A stretch of 42,803 bases of DNA from Psychromonas hadalis ATCC BAA-638 (GCF_000420245.1 NZ_ATUO01000008.1:1-42803); one strand, 5' to 3'; positions 25,782-34,925 are shown, counted from the first letter of the stretch. Numbers and translations: made by a program. The notes: generated from the letters alone by a model not told the origin.

Positions 25782-26939
25782 ATGAAAAATAGAGAGATAA
25801 TTATAGTTGGTGGAGGCATGGTGGGGGCGTTAAGCGCATTACTGCTTGCACAACAAGGTTTTGTTATTCATTTGATTGAAAAAAATCCTGTTATTAAACT
25901 CGCTAATGACGCGCCCTTTGATCTTCGTGTCTCCGCTTTTAGCGCGCAAAGTAAAAAGTTACTTGAGCAGGTGGGGGTTTGGCAAGATATTCCAACAGAT
26001 CGTTTATGTGCTTACCAAGGGTTACAAACATGGGAAGTCGGTAGCAGTAAGCTTACATTTGACAGTGCTGAATTAGGCATGGAAGCATTGGGTTATATTG
26101 CTGAAAACAGTTGGATTCAAGCTGTTTTATGGCAAGCGCTTAAGCAATTAGATAACGTTGTTTTTTATGAAAATAGGGCGTTGTTATCTATTAAGAACAA
26201 TGAAAGTAGCGTCACTGTTATTTTAGATAATCAACAAAGCATTGAAGCAGAGCTATTGATTGGTTGCGATGGAGCCAATTCTGCAACACGAAGCCTATTA
26301 AATATTGGTATTAGCGCGTGGGATTATCGCCAACATTGTATGTTGATCAGTATAAAAACAGACTGTAACCAGCAAGATATTACTTGGCAGGAGTTTCGAG
26401 AAACAGGACCATGTGCGTTTTTACCGCTTGCTAAAAACAATGCTAGTTTAGTGTGGTACCACAGCCCAGAAAAAATAAAAATGCTTAATTCACTGACTAA
26501 TAATCAACTTAAAGAAATCTTACTCATTGAATTTCCTAAGTTATCTTTTGATTTTAACGTAATTAACAAAGGTGCATTTCCACTGACTCGTCGTCATGCT
26601 CAAACCTATTTCAAAGGGCGAGCTGTTTTATTAGGCGATGCCGCGCATACCATTAATCCTTTGGCAGGACAGGGGGTTAATTTAGGTTTTAAAGATGTGC
26701 AGTGTTTAGTGGATCTTCTGATAAACAGCAGTGACTTGCCGATGAATAAGTTATTGAGACGTTATGAATTGTTACGAAAACCACATAATTTATTGATGCA
26801 AACTGCGATGGATGTGTTTTATAAAAGCAGTAAAAGTAATGTTACCTTGGTACGTTTGATGCGTAAAGCAGTATTGATTGTCGCTCAAAATAGCGGACAA
26901 TTAAAAAATAGAGTCATGAAGTATGCGATGGGGTATTAG
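25782..26939 (+). CDS. ubiF: FAD-dependent ubiquinone biosynthesis hydroxylase UbiF-like
   Basis: Flavin monooxygenase of the UbiH/UbiF/COQ6 family, hydroxylating the benzoquinone ring in aerobic ubiquinone synthesis. The 385 residues show the FAD Rossmann motif IIVGGGMVGALSALL at the start, the DG motif LIGCDGANSATR, and the second FAD motif LLGDAAHTINPLAGQGVNLGF. Position next to divergent miaB is the E. coli ubiF site, which is why I favour UbiF (C6 hydroxylation) over UbiH/UbiI. ATG 25782 is chosen: AAAAAGGGA precedes it, and the extension to a TTG at 25737 adds a non-conserved stretch. Confidence 0.88.
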   Translation: MKNREIIIVGGGMVGALSALLLAQQGFVIHLIEKNPVIKLANDAPFDLRVSAFSAQSKKLLEQVGVWQDIPTDRLCAYQGLQTWEVGSSKLTFDSAELGMEALGYIAENSWIQAVLWQALKQLDNVVFYENRALLSIKNNESSVTVILDNQQSIEAELLIGCDGANSATRSLLNIGISAWDYRQHCMLISIKTDCNQQDITWQEFRETGPCAFLPLAKNNASLVWYHSPEKIKMLNSLTNNQLKEILLIEFPKLSFDFNVINKGAFPLTRRHAQTYFKGRAVLLGDAAHTINPLAGQGVNLGFKDVQCLVDLLINSSDLPMNKLLRRYELLRKPHNLLMQTAMDVFYKSSKSNVTLVRLMRKAVLIVAQNSGQLKNRVMKYAMGY

Positions 26940-26993
26940 TGGGTTAGATAAAGGGAAATAGTGGGAGCAAATCCTTTTGCTACTGATTGTTCA

Positions 26994-27164
26994 CTATTTG
27001 TAGCTCTCATTAATAAACATCTCCAGATCACTTTTCATTACATTTACAACTTGTGCGGTTGTTACCGCGCCTTGGTTTATCACTGGCTTCAAAGCAAACA
27101 GACCGATGGTAATTGTTAGTACCATTGTGACTGTAAAGTATTGTATTAATAAAAAAAGTTTCAT
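26994..27164 (-). CDS. Candidate 56-residue membrane protein
   Basis: An uninterrupted ATG-to-TAG reading frame coding for MKLFLLIQYFTVTMVLTITI, then GLFALKPVINQG and a soluble tail ending MFINESYK. One hydrophobic segment of about 22 residues at the N-terminus suggests an inner-membrane small protein or an uncleaved signal anchor. A purine-rich AGAGA tract lies 9-13 bases upstream, only a moderate ribosome binding site. A palindromic operator-like block (27225-27256) lies 60-90 bases upstream. I do not recognise the family. It could also be chance, but gene-like composition and its place in an otherwise empty 500-base gap favour a real gene. Confidence 0.45.
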   Translation of the reverse strand: MKLFLLIQYFTVTMVLTITIGLFALKPVINQGAVTTAQVVNVMKSDLEMFINESYK

Positions 27165-27224
27165 GTCGTTTATCTCTCATTTATGTTGATAAAATGAATG
27201 ATAGGTTAACTTTCCCGATAAAAT

Positions 27225-27256
27225 AACTACCTACCTGGGTAGTTTTATAGTAGGTA
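27225..27256. promoter_or_regulatory. Palindromic operator-like block
   Basis: AACTACC (27225-27231) pairs with GGTAGTT (27238-27244), and TAGTAGGTA (27248-27256) repeats the complement of the same CTACCTA theme. Such spaced CTACC/GGTAG palindromes resemble TetR-type operators. It is placed to control the 56-residue gene on the minus strand or the hydrolase on the plus strand. The rest of 27165-27439 is very AT-rich with no other feature seen. Confidence 0.35.
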
Positions 27257-27439
27257 ACGCTCAAAGAATACTTTTTTTTGCTGATTTATTATGTTTAGCA
27301 TCTTAATTTATATTTTTTAGTTTTTAAGTTGCTGATTTTTATATTACTTTTTTTGTTGCTAAGCGGGAGATTTAAATCCAAAAAAAATCATATAAATCAC
27401 CAACTGATCCTTTTTTTCAATCCTTTAAGAGATTTTTAA

Positions 27440-28081
27440 ATGACCTTTATAGTAAATGGCCCCGCGGATGGCCCTCTGTTTTTATTTGCTCATGGTGCGG
27501 GGGCGCCTGCGGATTCCTGTTTTATGGAAAGTATCGCACTAGGACTCGCCAAACAGGGCATTTTTGTTATCCGTTTTAATTTCGATTATATGCAAATACG
27601 CATGGAAACGGGTAAACGTAGACCGCCTGAGCGCGCGCCAAAATTGATCAAGCAATTTGAAGATATGATTAAAAAAGTGACATTACAAAAAAATAGAGCA
27701 ATGGTCATTGGTGGTAAATCGATGGGTGGACGCATGGCAAGTTTAGTGGCATCGCAGTTTGAGGAAAATGGACTCATTGAGATTAAAGGGGTTGCGTGTT
27801 TAGGTTTTCCTTTTCACCCCGCTGGTAAGCTGGATAAGTTGCGCATTGATCATTTCCCATTAATAAAACAGAAACAGTTAATTATTCAAGGGTCGCGTGA
27901 CAAGTTAGGATCGTTTGCCGAAGTAGAAAGTTATCATCTACCCAAGGCGATAAACTGGTGTTGGCTTGAAGATGGCGATCATGATCTTAAACCACGTGTA
28001 AAAAGTGGTTTAACACATGCACAACATATCAATCAGGCGATTGAATGTTTAAGTCAGTTTATTAAAGCGACACTCTGTTAA
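27440..28081 (+). CDS. Alpha/beta hydrolase (KANL3/Tex30-like)
   Basis: Serine hydrolase of 213 residues with no signal peptide. The nucleophile elbow is GGKSMGGR (Ser94), the acid is Asp154 (IQGSRDKLG), and the base is His181 (LEDGDHDLKP). The early LFLFAHGAGAPADS is the oxyanion-hole HGxG segment. These features define the KANL3/Tex30-type small hydrolases found widely in proteobacteria; the substrate is unknown. The gene converges on a lysR gene with only 5 bases between stops and no obvious terminator. Confidence 0.85.
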   Translation: MTFIVNGPADGPLFLFAHGAGAPADSCFMESIALGLAKQGIFVIRFNFDYMQIRMETGKRRPPERAPKLIKQFEDMIKKVTLQKNRAMVIGGKSMGGRMASLVASQFEENGLIEIKGVACLGFPFHPAGKLDKLRIDHFPLIKQKQLIIQGSRDKLGSFAEVESYHLPKAINWCWLEDGDHDLKPRVKSGLTHAQHINQAIECLSQFIKATLC

Positions 28082-28086
28082 CTGCT

Positions 28087-29052
28087 TCACCTCTCATTAT
28101 TTATGGCGTTAGCAACGCTATTGCAAATCATCTCACGTATCCATTTATGACCCGGTTCATCATTATTACGTTGGTGCCATAGCAAAACATAAGCCATAGG
28201 GGCAAAATCAAAAGGCAGGGGAATCTGCTTTAACGGATAGAGTTTTTGTGCGTGAGGGACAAAGCTTGAAGGTAGCGTAAAAATTAAATCACTATAAGCA
28301 CAAACACTGGCTGCCCCATAAAAATCAGGCAACGTGCTGATAATATTACGTTGTTTGTTTTGACTGGCTAAATAGTAATCTAATGCCCACCATTCATTAC
28401 CTTCACAGCGTACTTGAACATGGTTTTGGGCAAGGTAGCTATTTAAATTCCAGTGCCCTTGCTCGACCATTTTTAAGATGGGATGAGACGCATGGACGAG
28501 GCAGATTTGTTGATCATGAAACAGTGTACTGTAGGCAATGCCCTCTGGTAATTTATCAACTTGTAAACGACGATCATCAGTGAGGTCACGACCTGTAATA
28601 CCGAAATCTACTTTACCCTGTTGCAAGTCGAGCATTGAGTTTTGACTCCAGCCGAAGACATCTAAACGCACGTTAGGCGCTTGTTGCAATAACGGGCCGA
28701 TATAATAGGGTAATAAAGTGGCATAGGCACTTTCCACCATGCTAATTGAGAAGTGCCTTTCACTTGTGAGTGGCTCAAAACTAGGGGCTTGGGTGAGCTG
28801 ATACAAGGTTTGTAATAAATCAGGTAATTGTTTTTTTAATTGCAATGCATGAGCGGTTGGTTTTAAGCCATGAGCGGTACGTGTAAATAGTGGATCTTGC
28901 AAACTGTTACGTAGACGAGTCAGACTTTTACTTAATGCCGATTGACTCAGGTGTAGACGACTTGCTGCCCGGGTAACACTTTGCTCTTCTAATAATACCT
29001 GCAGAATGACCAATAAATTTAAGTCGATACGGGTGAGGTTATCAATATTCAT
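28087..29052 (-). CDS. LysR-family transcriptional regulator
   Basis: Transcription factor of 321 residues. The winged helix-turn-helix covers about 8-66 (LLVILQVLLEEQSVTRAASRLHLSQSALSKSLTRLRN). The effector-binding domain follows from about 95. It is of the NodD/LeuO-like subgroup by its DLNLLVILQVL start. It is divergent from a Bcr/CflA exporter gene with 101 bases between them. LysR proteins usually control the divergent neighbour, so it probably regulates that pump. The inducer is unknown. The intergenic region contains short AT-rich dyads (for example GAATAT/ATATTC) but no clear T-N11-A site could be assigned. Confidence 0.92.
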   Translation of the reverse strand: MNIDNLTRIDLNLLVILQVLLEEQSVTRAASRLHLSQSALSKSLTRLRNSLQDPLFTRTAHGLKPTAHALQLKKQLPDLLQTLYQLTQAPSFEPLTSERHFSISMVESAYATLLPYYIGPLLQQAPNVRLDVFGWSQNSMLDLQQGKVDFGITGRDLTDDRRLQVDKLPEGIAYSTLFHDQQICLVHASHPILKMVEQGHWNLNSYLAQNHVQVRCEGNEWWALDYYLASQNKQRNIISTLPDFYGAASVCAYSDLIFTLPSSFVPHAQKLYPLKQIPLPFDFAPMAYVLLWHQRNNDEPGHKWIREMICNSVANAINNER

Positions 29053-29153
29053 ATAGATATTCCTTATGGGAAATTCACTTGTGATATTATACCATTTCTG
29101 TTCATATCATATCTGTTTTAAACTGCGCTACCAAATTTTAAAAAGAGTAAATC

Positions 29154-30356
29154 ATGAAACGTCTATTACCCATTTTAATGTTAATGGTGGTGCTAAGCCC
29201 ACTTGCCATTGATATATATCTCCCATCGATGCCTGAGATGGCAGCTGAATTTAATGTCTCCACTACACAGATTCAATCTACACTCATCCTGTTTATGTTG
29301 GCGATGGGCATAGGGCAAATTTTAATTGGTCCTTTAGCAGATCGATTTGGCCGTAAACCTATCGCTTTATTTGGCATCTGCTTATATATCAGTAGCAGTC
29401 TATTTGCAGTCTATGTTACTGAATTTCAATATTTACAGTTAGCGCGTATTTTGCAGGGCATTGCCGCTTGTGCCACCTCTATTGTGGTCTTTAGTGCGGT
29501 TCGTGATAGTTTTTCTAATCAAAAAAGTGCTCATTATTACAGTTACTTAAATGGTGTTATTTGCGTTATCCCAGCACTGGCTCCCACTTTAGGTGGACTA
29601 CTCGCATTGCAGTTCGGTTGGCGTTCAACTTTTCTGTTTATGATGGCTTATGCGATAATTGTATTAGTGGTGGTGGCGTTTAAATTACCTGAAACACGCC
29701 CTAAAAACACGATCACTAGTGGGGCTTTATATCGTTGGTCTCGTTATCAACCGATGTTAGCAGACAGTCATTTTATGTTTTATGCTACAGCTTGCATGGT
29801 TGCGATGGCCGCTATCTTAACTTATGTTTCCTATGCACCAAGTTGGGTGATCACTCATTTAGGGTTATCGGAGATGACCTTTAGTTACTTGTTTGGGGTG
29901 AATGCAATCATCAATATTGCAGCCTGTTTCTGTGCGCCTTGGGTAATTAAAAAACTGGGTAATCGTCAAACTGTATTAGTGGCGTTGTGGTTGATGATAT
30001 TGTCTGCGTTGTTGCAGCTTGTTTTACAACAGATAACAGTAACCAATAGTCTTATCGCTGCTGTCTACTTTATGTCTCCTATGTTGTTATTATGTATTGG
30101 TTTTGCGCTGTTATTAGGACCAGCAACGAGCATGGCGCTGAGTCGTTTTGGTGAACGTGCGGGCACAGCAAGCGCTATTTTAGGTTGTATGCAGATGAGT
30201 GGCGCCGCAGTATTAACGGGGTTATTACAACAAACGGAATTAACCGCACCCTACGCAAGTGCACTGATGATTGGCGTGGGCGCGATGATCTTACTATTGA
30301 TTATGTCTTTATCACGATTTAAACATTGGCATCATGAACAGTTGCAGAGCGCTTAA
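29154..30356 (+). CDS. Bcr/CflA-family drug-resistance exporter
   Basis: Major facilitator superfamily proton antiporter of 400 residues and twelve helices. The start SPLAIDIYLPSMPEMAAEF and the helix 2-3 loop GPLADRFGRKP are Bcr/CflA signatures. ARILQGIAACATSIV and the motif C-like GVICVIPALAPTLGGLL support an exporter. Family members export bicyclomycin, chloramphenicol or sulfonamides; the specific substrate here is unknown. Divergent from lysR and followed by a strong terminator. Confidence 0.92.
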   Translation: MKRLLPILMLMVVLSPLAIDIYLPSMPEMAAEFNVSTTQIQSTLILFMLAMGIGQILIGPLADRFGRKPIALFGICLYISSSLFAVYVTEFQYLQLARILQGIAACATSIVVFSAVRDSFSNQKSAHYYSYLNGVICVIPALAPTLGGLLALQFGWRSTFLFMMAYAIIVLVVVAFKLPETRPKNTITSGALYRWSRYQPMLADSHFMFYATACMVAMAAILTYVSYAPSWVITHLGLSEMTFSYLFGVNAIINIAACFCAPWVIKKLGNRQTVLVALWLMILSALLQLVLQQITVTNSLIAAVYFMSPMLLLCIGFALLLGPATSMALSRFGERAGTASAILGCMQMSGAAVLTGLLQQTELTAPYASALMIGVGAMILLLIMSLSRFKHWHHEQLQSA

Positions 30357-30361
30357 TAAGA

Positions 30362-30398
30362 CCTCAGTACACGGTAGGATTGTGTACTGAGGCTTTTT
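30362..30398 (+). terminator. Terminator of the Bcr/CflA gene
   Basis: CCTCAGTACAC (30362-30372) pairs perfectly with GTGTACTGAGG (30382-30392), 9-base loop, followed by CTTTTT. It starts 6 bases after the stop codon. Confidence 0.9.
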
Positions 30399-30408
30399 AA
30401 TTAACTAC

Positions 30409-30590
30409 ATGCTTATGCACCTAACCCAGGGAAAAGCAATTAACCACAGAGGCACGAAGTTAAAGAAGAAAAGATCAAAATTTGCAACAATTGTTTTAGT
30501 CTTTTCTTCGTGCAGCACGTAGTGCCTCTGTGTTCTCTGTGGTAATGTTTTTAATGTTTTCACCGAAGCCTGAGTTAGCTACATAAGCAT
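30409..30590. repeat. Nested inverted-repeat element (hairpin repeat, copy C)
   Basis: Outer arms ATGCTTATG... (30409-30430) and ...CATAAGCAT (30569-30590) match at 19 of 22 positions. Inside them, TAACCACAGAGGCACGAAG (about 30441-30459) pairs with CTTCGTG...CCTCTGTG...GGTAA (to about 30545). The inner part is related to the repeats at 9336-9583 but in the opposite orientation. Confidence 0.6.
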
Positions 30591-30604
30591 GATTAACTAT
30601 TAGG

Positions 30605-31792
30605 CTAATCTTTTAACACGCGTAAAATCTCTAAACATGCACCGATAGTATGGTAATCAATTTTAGCGCCGGGACTGGCAATATTTTTATCCAATACTTT
30701 TCCTTCTCGACTTAATAAGCGCCACCAAGGTTTGTGTTCCTTTTCACAAAAAGCAGACCAACTGTATTGCCACAACTGTTGGTATATTTGCCAATATTTT
30801 TGATTGTTGGTGGCTTTTGCTAATAATGCGGCTGCCGCTAATGCTTCTGCATGCACCCAAAAATATTTTTCATCATCACAAATAGTGCCATCGGGTGCAA
30901 ACCCATATAACAGTCCACCATGCTCTTTATCCCACGCGTTTTTTATTCCTGCATTAAACAGTTTCTCTGCTTGTGGAATTAACCAATCTACTTGTTGGTG
31001 GCGATTGATCATTAATAACAATTTTGTCCACTCAATCAGGTGACCCGGTTGGTAGCCCCAAGGTTTGTATAAATTACGCGGATCATCTTTGTTATAATTC
31101 CAATCAATCGACCAATCTTGATGATAGTGTTCCCAAATAAGTCCGTCAGTTTCTTTGGTTTGGCGGAGGCAAATATTTTCAGCAATAGTGAGTGCTCGTT
31201 GTAAATACTTTTTATCTTGCGTCGCTTCAAAGGCTGCAATCATTGCTTCACAACTGTGCATATTGGCATTTTGACCGCGATAATCATCAATCACTGACCA
31301 ATCGGCACTGATTTGATCAACATACAAACCAAACTGAGGTTGCCAGAAACGATTTTCCATCAGTTGAAAGGTGGCTTCTATTCCTTCTGTCGCCCCTTTA
31401 ATACCCGCTTTAGCACTTGCTGAGTACATGAGTAAAACAAAGGCTAATCCATAACAGTAGTTATCTTGATCGACCGCTTGTTCACCGTCCATTATCCAGT
31501 TATAAGCATTACGCGCAGTATCAAAGTGTTTATCACAAACATAGTCGTAACCATGTTGAGCATGCTTTAACAGATCCTCTCTCTCTAATAACTTTCCAAC
31601 AGAAGCAAACACATAAGTTAGGCGTGTTGAGCTTACTAATTGTTTAATATTCGCCTGTGAATGATCACCACTAGCATCGAGGGTATGAAAATAACCACCA
31701 TTAATCTTATCAATCGCGTGCGTGGCATAAAAATCCGTTAATTTTTGGATATGCGTGTTAATAAATTCAGGGCTGTTAAATAGCTGAGTCAT
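30605..31792 (-). CDS. AGE-family sugar isomerase, probable mannose isomerase
   Basis: The 395 residues form the (alpha/alpha)6 barrel of the N-acylglucosamine 2-epimerase family. Conserved motifs include INGGYFHTLD, STRLTYVFA, DYRGQNANMHSCEAMIAAFEAT, WEHYHQDWSIDWNYNKDDPRNLYKPWGYQPGHLIEWTKLLL and EKYFWVHAEALAA. The histidines in NMHSCE, PGHLIEW and WVHAEAL are the catalytic and binding set. RGQNANMH together with a length near 400 suggests an aldose-ketose isomerase such as D-mannose isomerase or YihS rather than a GlcNAc epimerase. Coupling to a fructokinase gene (2 bases between stop and ATG) supports mannose to fructose to fructose 6-phosphate. No signal peptide. Confidence 0.85.
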   Translation of the reverse strand: MTQLFNSPEFINTHIQKLTDFYATHAIDKINGGYFHTLDASGDHSQANIKQLVSSTRLTYVFASVGKLLEREDLLKHAQHGYDYVCDKHFDTARNAYNWIMDGEQAVDQDNYCYGLAFVLLMYSASAKAGIKGATEGIEATFQLMENRFWQPQFGLYVDQISADWSVIDDYRGQNANMHSCEAMIAAFEATQDKKYLQRALTIAENICLRQTKETDGLIWEHYHQDWSIDWNYNKDDPRNLYKPWGYQPGHLIEWTKLLLMINRHQQVDWLIPQAEKLFNAGIKNAWDKEHGGLLYGFAPDGTICDDEKYFWVHAEALAAAALLAKATNNQKYWQIYQQLWQYSWSAFCEKEHKPWWRLLSREGKVLDKNIASPGAKIDYHTIGACLEILRVLKD

Positions 31793-31794
31793 GG

Positions 31795-32784
31795 TTATAC
31801 CTTTTCAATAGTGGCAAGTAGAGGCGCGATATCGTCGCGGGTTGGTAGTGCACTCCATGCTCCTTTTTGTGTGACAGCATAAGCGCCACAACACATCGCT
31901 ATATTAATCGCATCAATCAGTGGTGTGATTTTTTTACACGCGTTTATTAATTGTGTGGGGTTGTGGATCCCCTGTTCAATAAGAGCAAAGATCCAACCGC
32001 CACTAAATGCATCCCCTGCACCTGTGCTATCCACCATCTCAACACTGGGTGTCATAAAAAATTGATGGTGATCTTTTGTATATAAACGTACTGGTTGCTT
32101 GCCATCAGTAATAACAATAACCTTTACACCTAAATCAAATAACGTGTTTAAAAAATCAGATTCATTTTGTGTGCCACGTAAAAAATCAACCTCTTCAATG
32201 CTCAATTTTGCAAGGTCAGTGTATTGCATTATCTGCATCACACGTGGTTTTACCTGTTGAAGGTCTGCCCATAACATTAAGCGTAAATTAACATCAAAGC
32301 TGGTTAATGTTTGCTCTGCTTGTGCCATTTTCATGGTTTGCAGTGTGCAATCATGGATCGCTTGTTCCGTTAATGTATTGGAGCAGATATGAAAAATACC
32401 TACATTTTCAAACATTTGTTTTGTGAGTTGTTCGCTAGGGTAGTTGAGATCGGCTGTATTATCACGCTTAAAGGTAAAAGAGCGATCACCTGTTGAGTCT
32501 AGATGTACAAAAGCCATTGCTGTCGCGTGATCAGATTGTAAAAGGTACTGAGTATCAACATTGTACTTTTCTAAACAATTTTTTAGGTATTGCCCTGTTG
32601 CATCTAAACCCACTTGGCCTATAAACACGCTATCTGCGCCTAACCGTCGTGTGGCAACAGCTACATTTGCGGGAGCACCACCGGGGAATTGTGCATATAG
32701 AGGGATCTTTAATTCGCCCACATGTTGAAAACCATGCGGAATCCAATCAATGAGTAACTCACCAAAACAGAGGATTTTTTGCAT
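31795..32784 (-). CDS. PfkB-family fructokinase
   Basis: Ribokinase-fold kinase of 329 residues, probably ATP:fructose 6-phosphotransferase. The N-terminal FGELLIDWIPHG and GGAPANVAVATRRLGADSVFIGQVG are the PfkB signature 1 typical of fructokinases. The C-terminal DSTGAGDAFSGGW carries the catalytic aspartate and anion hole. It is the first gene of a two-gene operon with the sugar isomerase; AAGG lies 7 bases before the ATG. The gap of about 186 bases to the divergent methyltransferase should contain its promoter; no operator was recognised. Confidence 0.88.
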   Translation of the reverse strand: MQKILCFGELLIDWIPHGFQHVGELKIPLYAQFPGGAPANVAVATRRLGADSVFIGQVGLDATGQYLKNCLEKYNVDTQYLLQSDHATAMAFVHLDSTGDRSFTFKRDNTADLNYPSEQLTKQMFENVGIFHICSNTLTEQAIHDCTLQTMKMAQAEQTLTSFDVNLRLMLWADLQQVKPRVMQIMQYTDLAKLSIEEVDFLRGTQNESDFLNTLFDLGVKVIVITDGKQPVRLYTKDHHQFFMTPSVEMVDSTGAGDAFSGGWIFALIEQGIHNPTQLINACKKITPLIDAINIAMCCGAYAVTQKGAWSALPTRDDIAPLLATIEKV

Positions 32785-32970
32785 TTTTTTACCTTAATAT
32801 GAATCAGTTAATTTAATATATTAGCAATAAATAGTTAAAAGCCCATTTGATTTTTGTAATTAAGCGTAAAAATAGTTTGTGCCAGTTTGCATTGTTGAAT
32901 AGCTTTTATCGTAATAAAGCGTCAACTGCGTATGATATTTAAAATTGAAGATAAGTAAAATAGGAAAAAA

Positions 32971-33813
32971 ATGAAATTAGATAGAAATGCGATGGGATTA
33001 GCTTTTTTACGTGGCGTCGAGTCCTCATTCCATCAAGATGTGCGCTTTTTTGAAGATCGTTACGCACTGAAATTGATTCCGGGTGCTGGGTTTAAACTTG
33101 CTGCTGGGTTAACTAAATTTCATTATTTTAGAAAAAAAATTATCAACCGCTATGAAAAATCGATTCCTGGTGTTTACGGTAATATGATCTGCCGTACCCG
33201 TTACATTGATGAAAAACTTAATGAAGCGATTCAAAAGGGTGTTAAAAATGTAGTAATTTTAGGGGCGGGCATGGATATGCGTGCTTTTCGCATTGAAGGC
33301 ATTGATAGCCTTCATATTTATGAGCTTGATAGTGCTGCCATGAGTGACTATAAACAGCAAAATATCAAATCACTTATAGGCGATAATCAACACGTTACTT
33401 ACGTACCCATTAATTTAAAAACAGAATCACTGCAACAATATTTAACCGATGCGGGTTGTGATAACTCACTGCAGACCCTGTTTATTTGGGAGGGGCAAAC
33501 TCAATACTTCTCTCAAACTCAAGTCGAAGCGATGTTAAAAACAGTGGCAAATTTTGCCAAAGGCAGTCAGCTTATCTTCTCCTATCTTATCAAAGATGTG
33601 ATCCCTGAATATTCGCAAGAGGAGATCGAGGAAAATTTAGTAAAATGGCAATTTGGTATTGAACCTAAAAAAGTGAAAGCATTTTTAGCCGAGAATAAAC
33701 TACAATTAGTTGAAGATGTTAACGCTACTGAATTTGAAAAACGTTATATCGAGCCTAGTGAACGTGCATTGAGTTGTTTGGTGACGGAGCATACCGTACT
33801 AGTAGAAGTTTAA
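32971..33813 (+). CDS. LCMT-family SAM-dependent methyltransferase
   Basis: The 280 residues belong to the leucine carboxyl methyltransferase-like family (SAM-dependent, TIGR00027 type). Motifs are RTRYIDEKLNEAIQKG (75-90), the SAM loop VVILGAGMDMRAFR (94-107), the acidic YELDS, and LFIWEGQTQYFS. The latter two replace the LVAEGLLMYL motif of other members. Methyl acceptor is unknown; bacterial members act on small molecules or polyketides. It is a single gene, with AGGAAAAAA before the ATG. An AGATTAAT/ATTAATCT stem at 33891-33914 follows it but has no T-run. Confidence 0.85.
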   Translation: MKLDRNAMGLAFLRGVESSFHQDVRFFEDRYALKLIPGAGFKLAAGLTKFHYFRKKIINRYEKSIPGVYGNMICRTRYIDEKLNEAIQKGVKNVVILGAGMDMRAFRIEGIDSLHIYELDSAAMSDYKQQNIKSLIGDNQHVTYVPINLKTESLQQYLTDAGCDNSLQTLFIWEGQTQYFSQTQVEAMLKTVANFAKGSQLIFSYLIKDVIPEYSQEEIEENLVKWQFGIEPKKVKAFLAENKLQLVEDVNATEFEKRYIEPSERALSCLVTEHTVLVEV

Positions 33814-34079
33814 TGGGGATTTTTAGCTGATAAAATTGAGGGTATCTACATATTACTCAAAAAATTTTTCAGTGTAGCGTGATGTCTCCAAGATTAATCA
33901 ATGGTAATTAATCTTCGCTTAACCTTAAACGTCAACCCAAAGGAGACCGCTGTCCCAATCTTTTTTTCAGTTAACTATTTTGGTGTATTTTAAATCGCCG
34001 TTAAATGTGGCTTAAAAGTTGCTGGGATTAGAAGAAAGGCATAATTCATTGAGCACCTGATAAAAAGTGAGAAAGCAAA

Positions 34080-34925
34080 ATGAATATATTACACATTTCA
34101 GATTTACATTTTGGTCCTCGCCATTGGGAGGGGAATAATAAATTACTGTTGGAAAAATTAAACTCCTACAACGCGGATATAGTGATCAATACAGGTGATT
34201 CCACAACAGACAGCCTAGAATGCGAGTTTAGAAGTGCGAGCAACTTTCTAAATTCAATCAATTGCACTCGTCGATTTTCTATTATAGGAAACCATGACAA
34301 GCGAAATTTACGTTCTCAAGACCTTTTCCACGAGTTTATTGATGATGCAATTATTTACCCATTAGATCCCCAAAAATGTACCAAAAAGAATATTTTTCTC
34401 GATCCAAGCATATCCAAGGTGAATAATCATTTTACAGATATTAACTTTATTCACACATTGACCCTAAATGGAGAGACAACACTCATTGTTGGCATCGATA
34501 CCAATGAGATGTACAGTGATAATGGTTGCATTGATGATGAGATGTTGCGCACGCTCTCTGAACATATAAATCAAGCAACTTATGACAAAATTTTTCTTAT
34601 GTGCCATCACTCACCGTTAGAAACGGATAATGATCCTCTTTACAATTCCTATCGTTTACAAAGCTTTATCAGCAAACATGAAATAGAACATGTTTTTTGC
34701 GGTCATACTCATAAATTGTCTTTGAAAACCTCAACTGATCACTATCAACAACACTCTTTTACCCAATATGTGAGTGGCTCTTTATCTGCTGCAAATCACA
34801 GTGAAGATACAAATATGTTCCTATTCTATGAAAACTGGGCTGAAGAAGGGATGAAAATTCACTTAGTGAGGATTTTTGTAGAGGGCGAACAACTAATATT
34901 TAAAGAAGAGCTCATCACTTTTTGA
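34080..34925 (+). CDS. Calcineurin-like metallophosphoesterase (CpdA type)
   Basis: The 281 residues carry the complete two-metal site: DLH (Asp8, His10), GD (Asp40), GNHD (Asn71, His72), MCHHSP and CGHTHK. This is the class III cyclic nucleotide phosphodiesterase-like group, but the substrate could be another phosphodiester. No signal peptide, so cytosolic. It is a lone gene with weak ribosome binding site GAGAAAGC. Its neighbour the methyltransferase is 266 bases away, so no operon is implied. Confidence 0.85.
   Translation: MNILHISDLHFGPRHWEGNNKLLLEKLNSYNADIVINTGDSTTDSLECEFRSASNFLNSINCTRRFSIIGNHDKRNLRSQDLFHEFIDDAIIYPLDPQKCTKKNIFLDPSISKVNNHFTDINFIHTLTLNGETTLIVGIDTNEMYSDNGCIDDEMLRTLSEHINQATYDKIFLMCHHSPLETDNDPLYNSYRLQSFISKHEIEHVFCGHTHKLSLKTSTDHYQQHSFTQYVSGSLSAANHSEDTNMFLFYENWAEEGMKIHLVRIFVEGEQLIFKEELITF

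Noticed and set aside
27165-27439. Riboswitch before the hydrolase
   Set aside because: The region is AT-rich with one palindromic block; no known riboswitch core was recognised.
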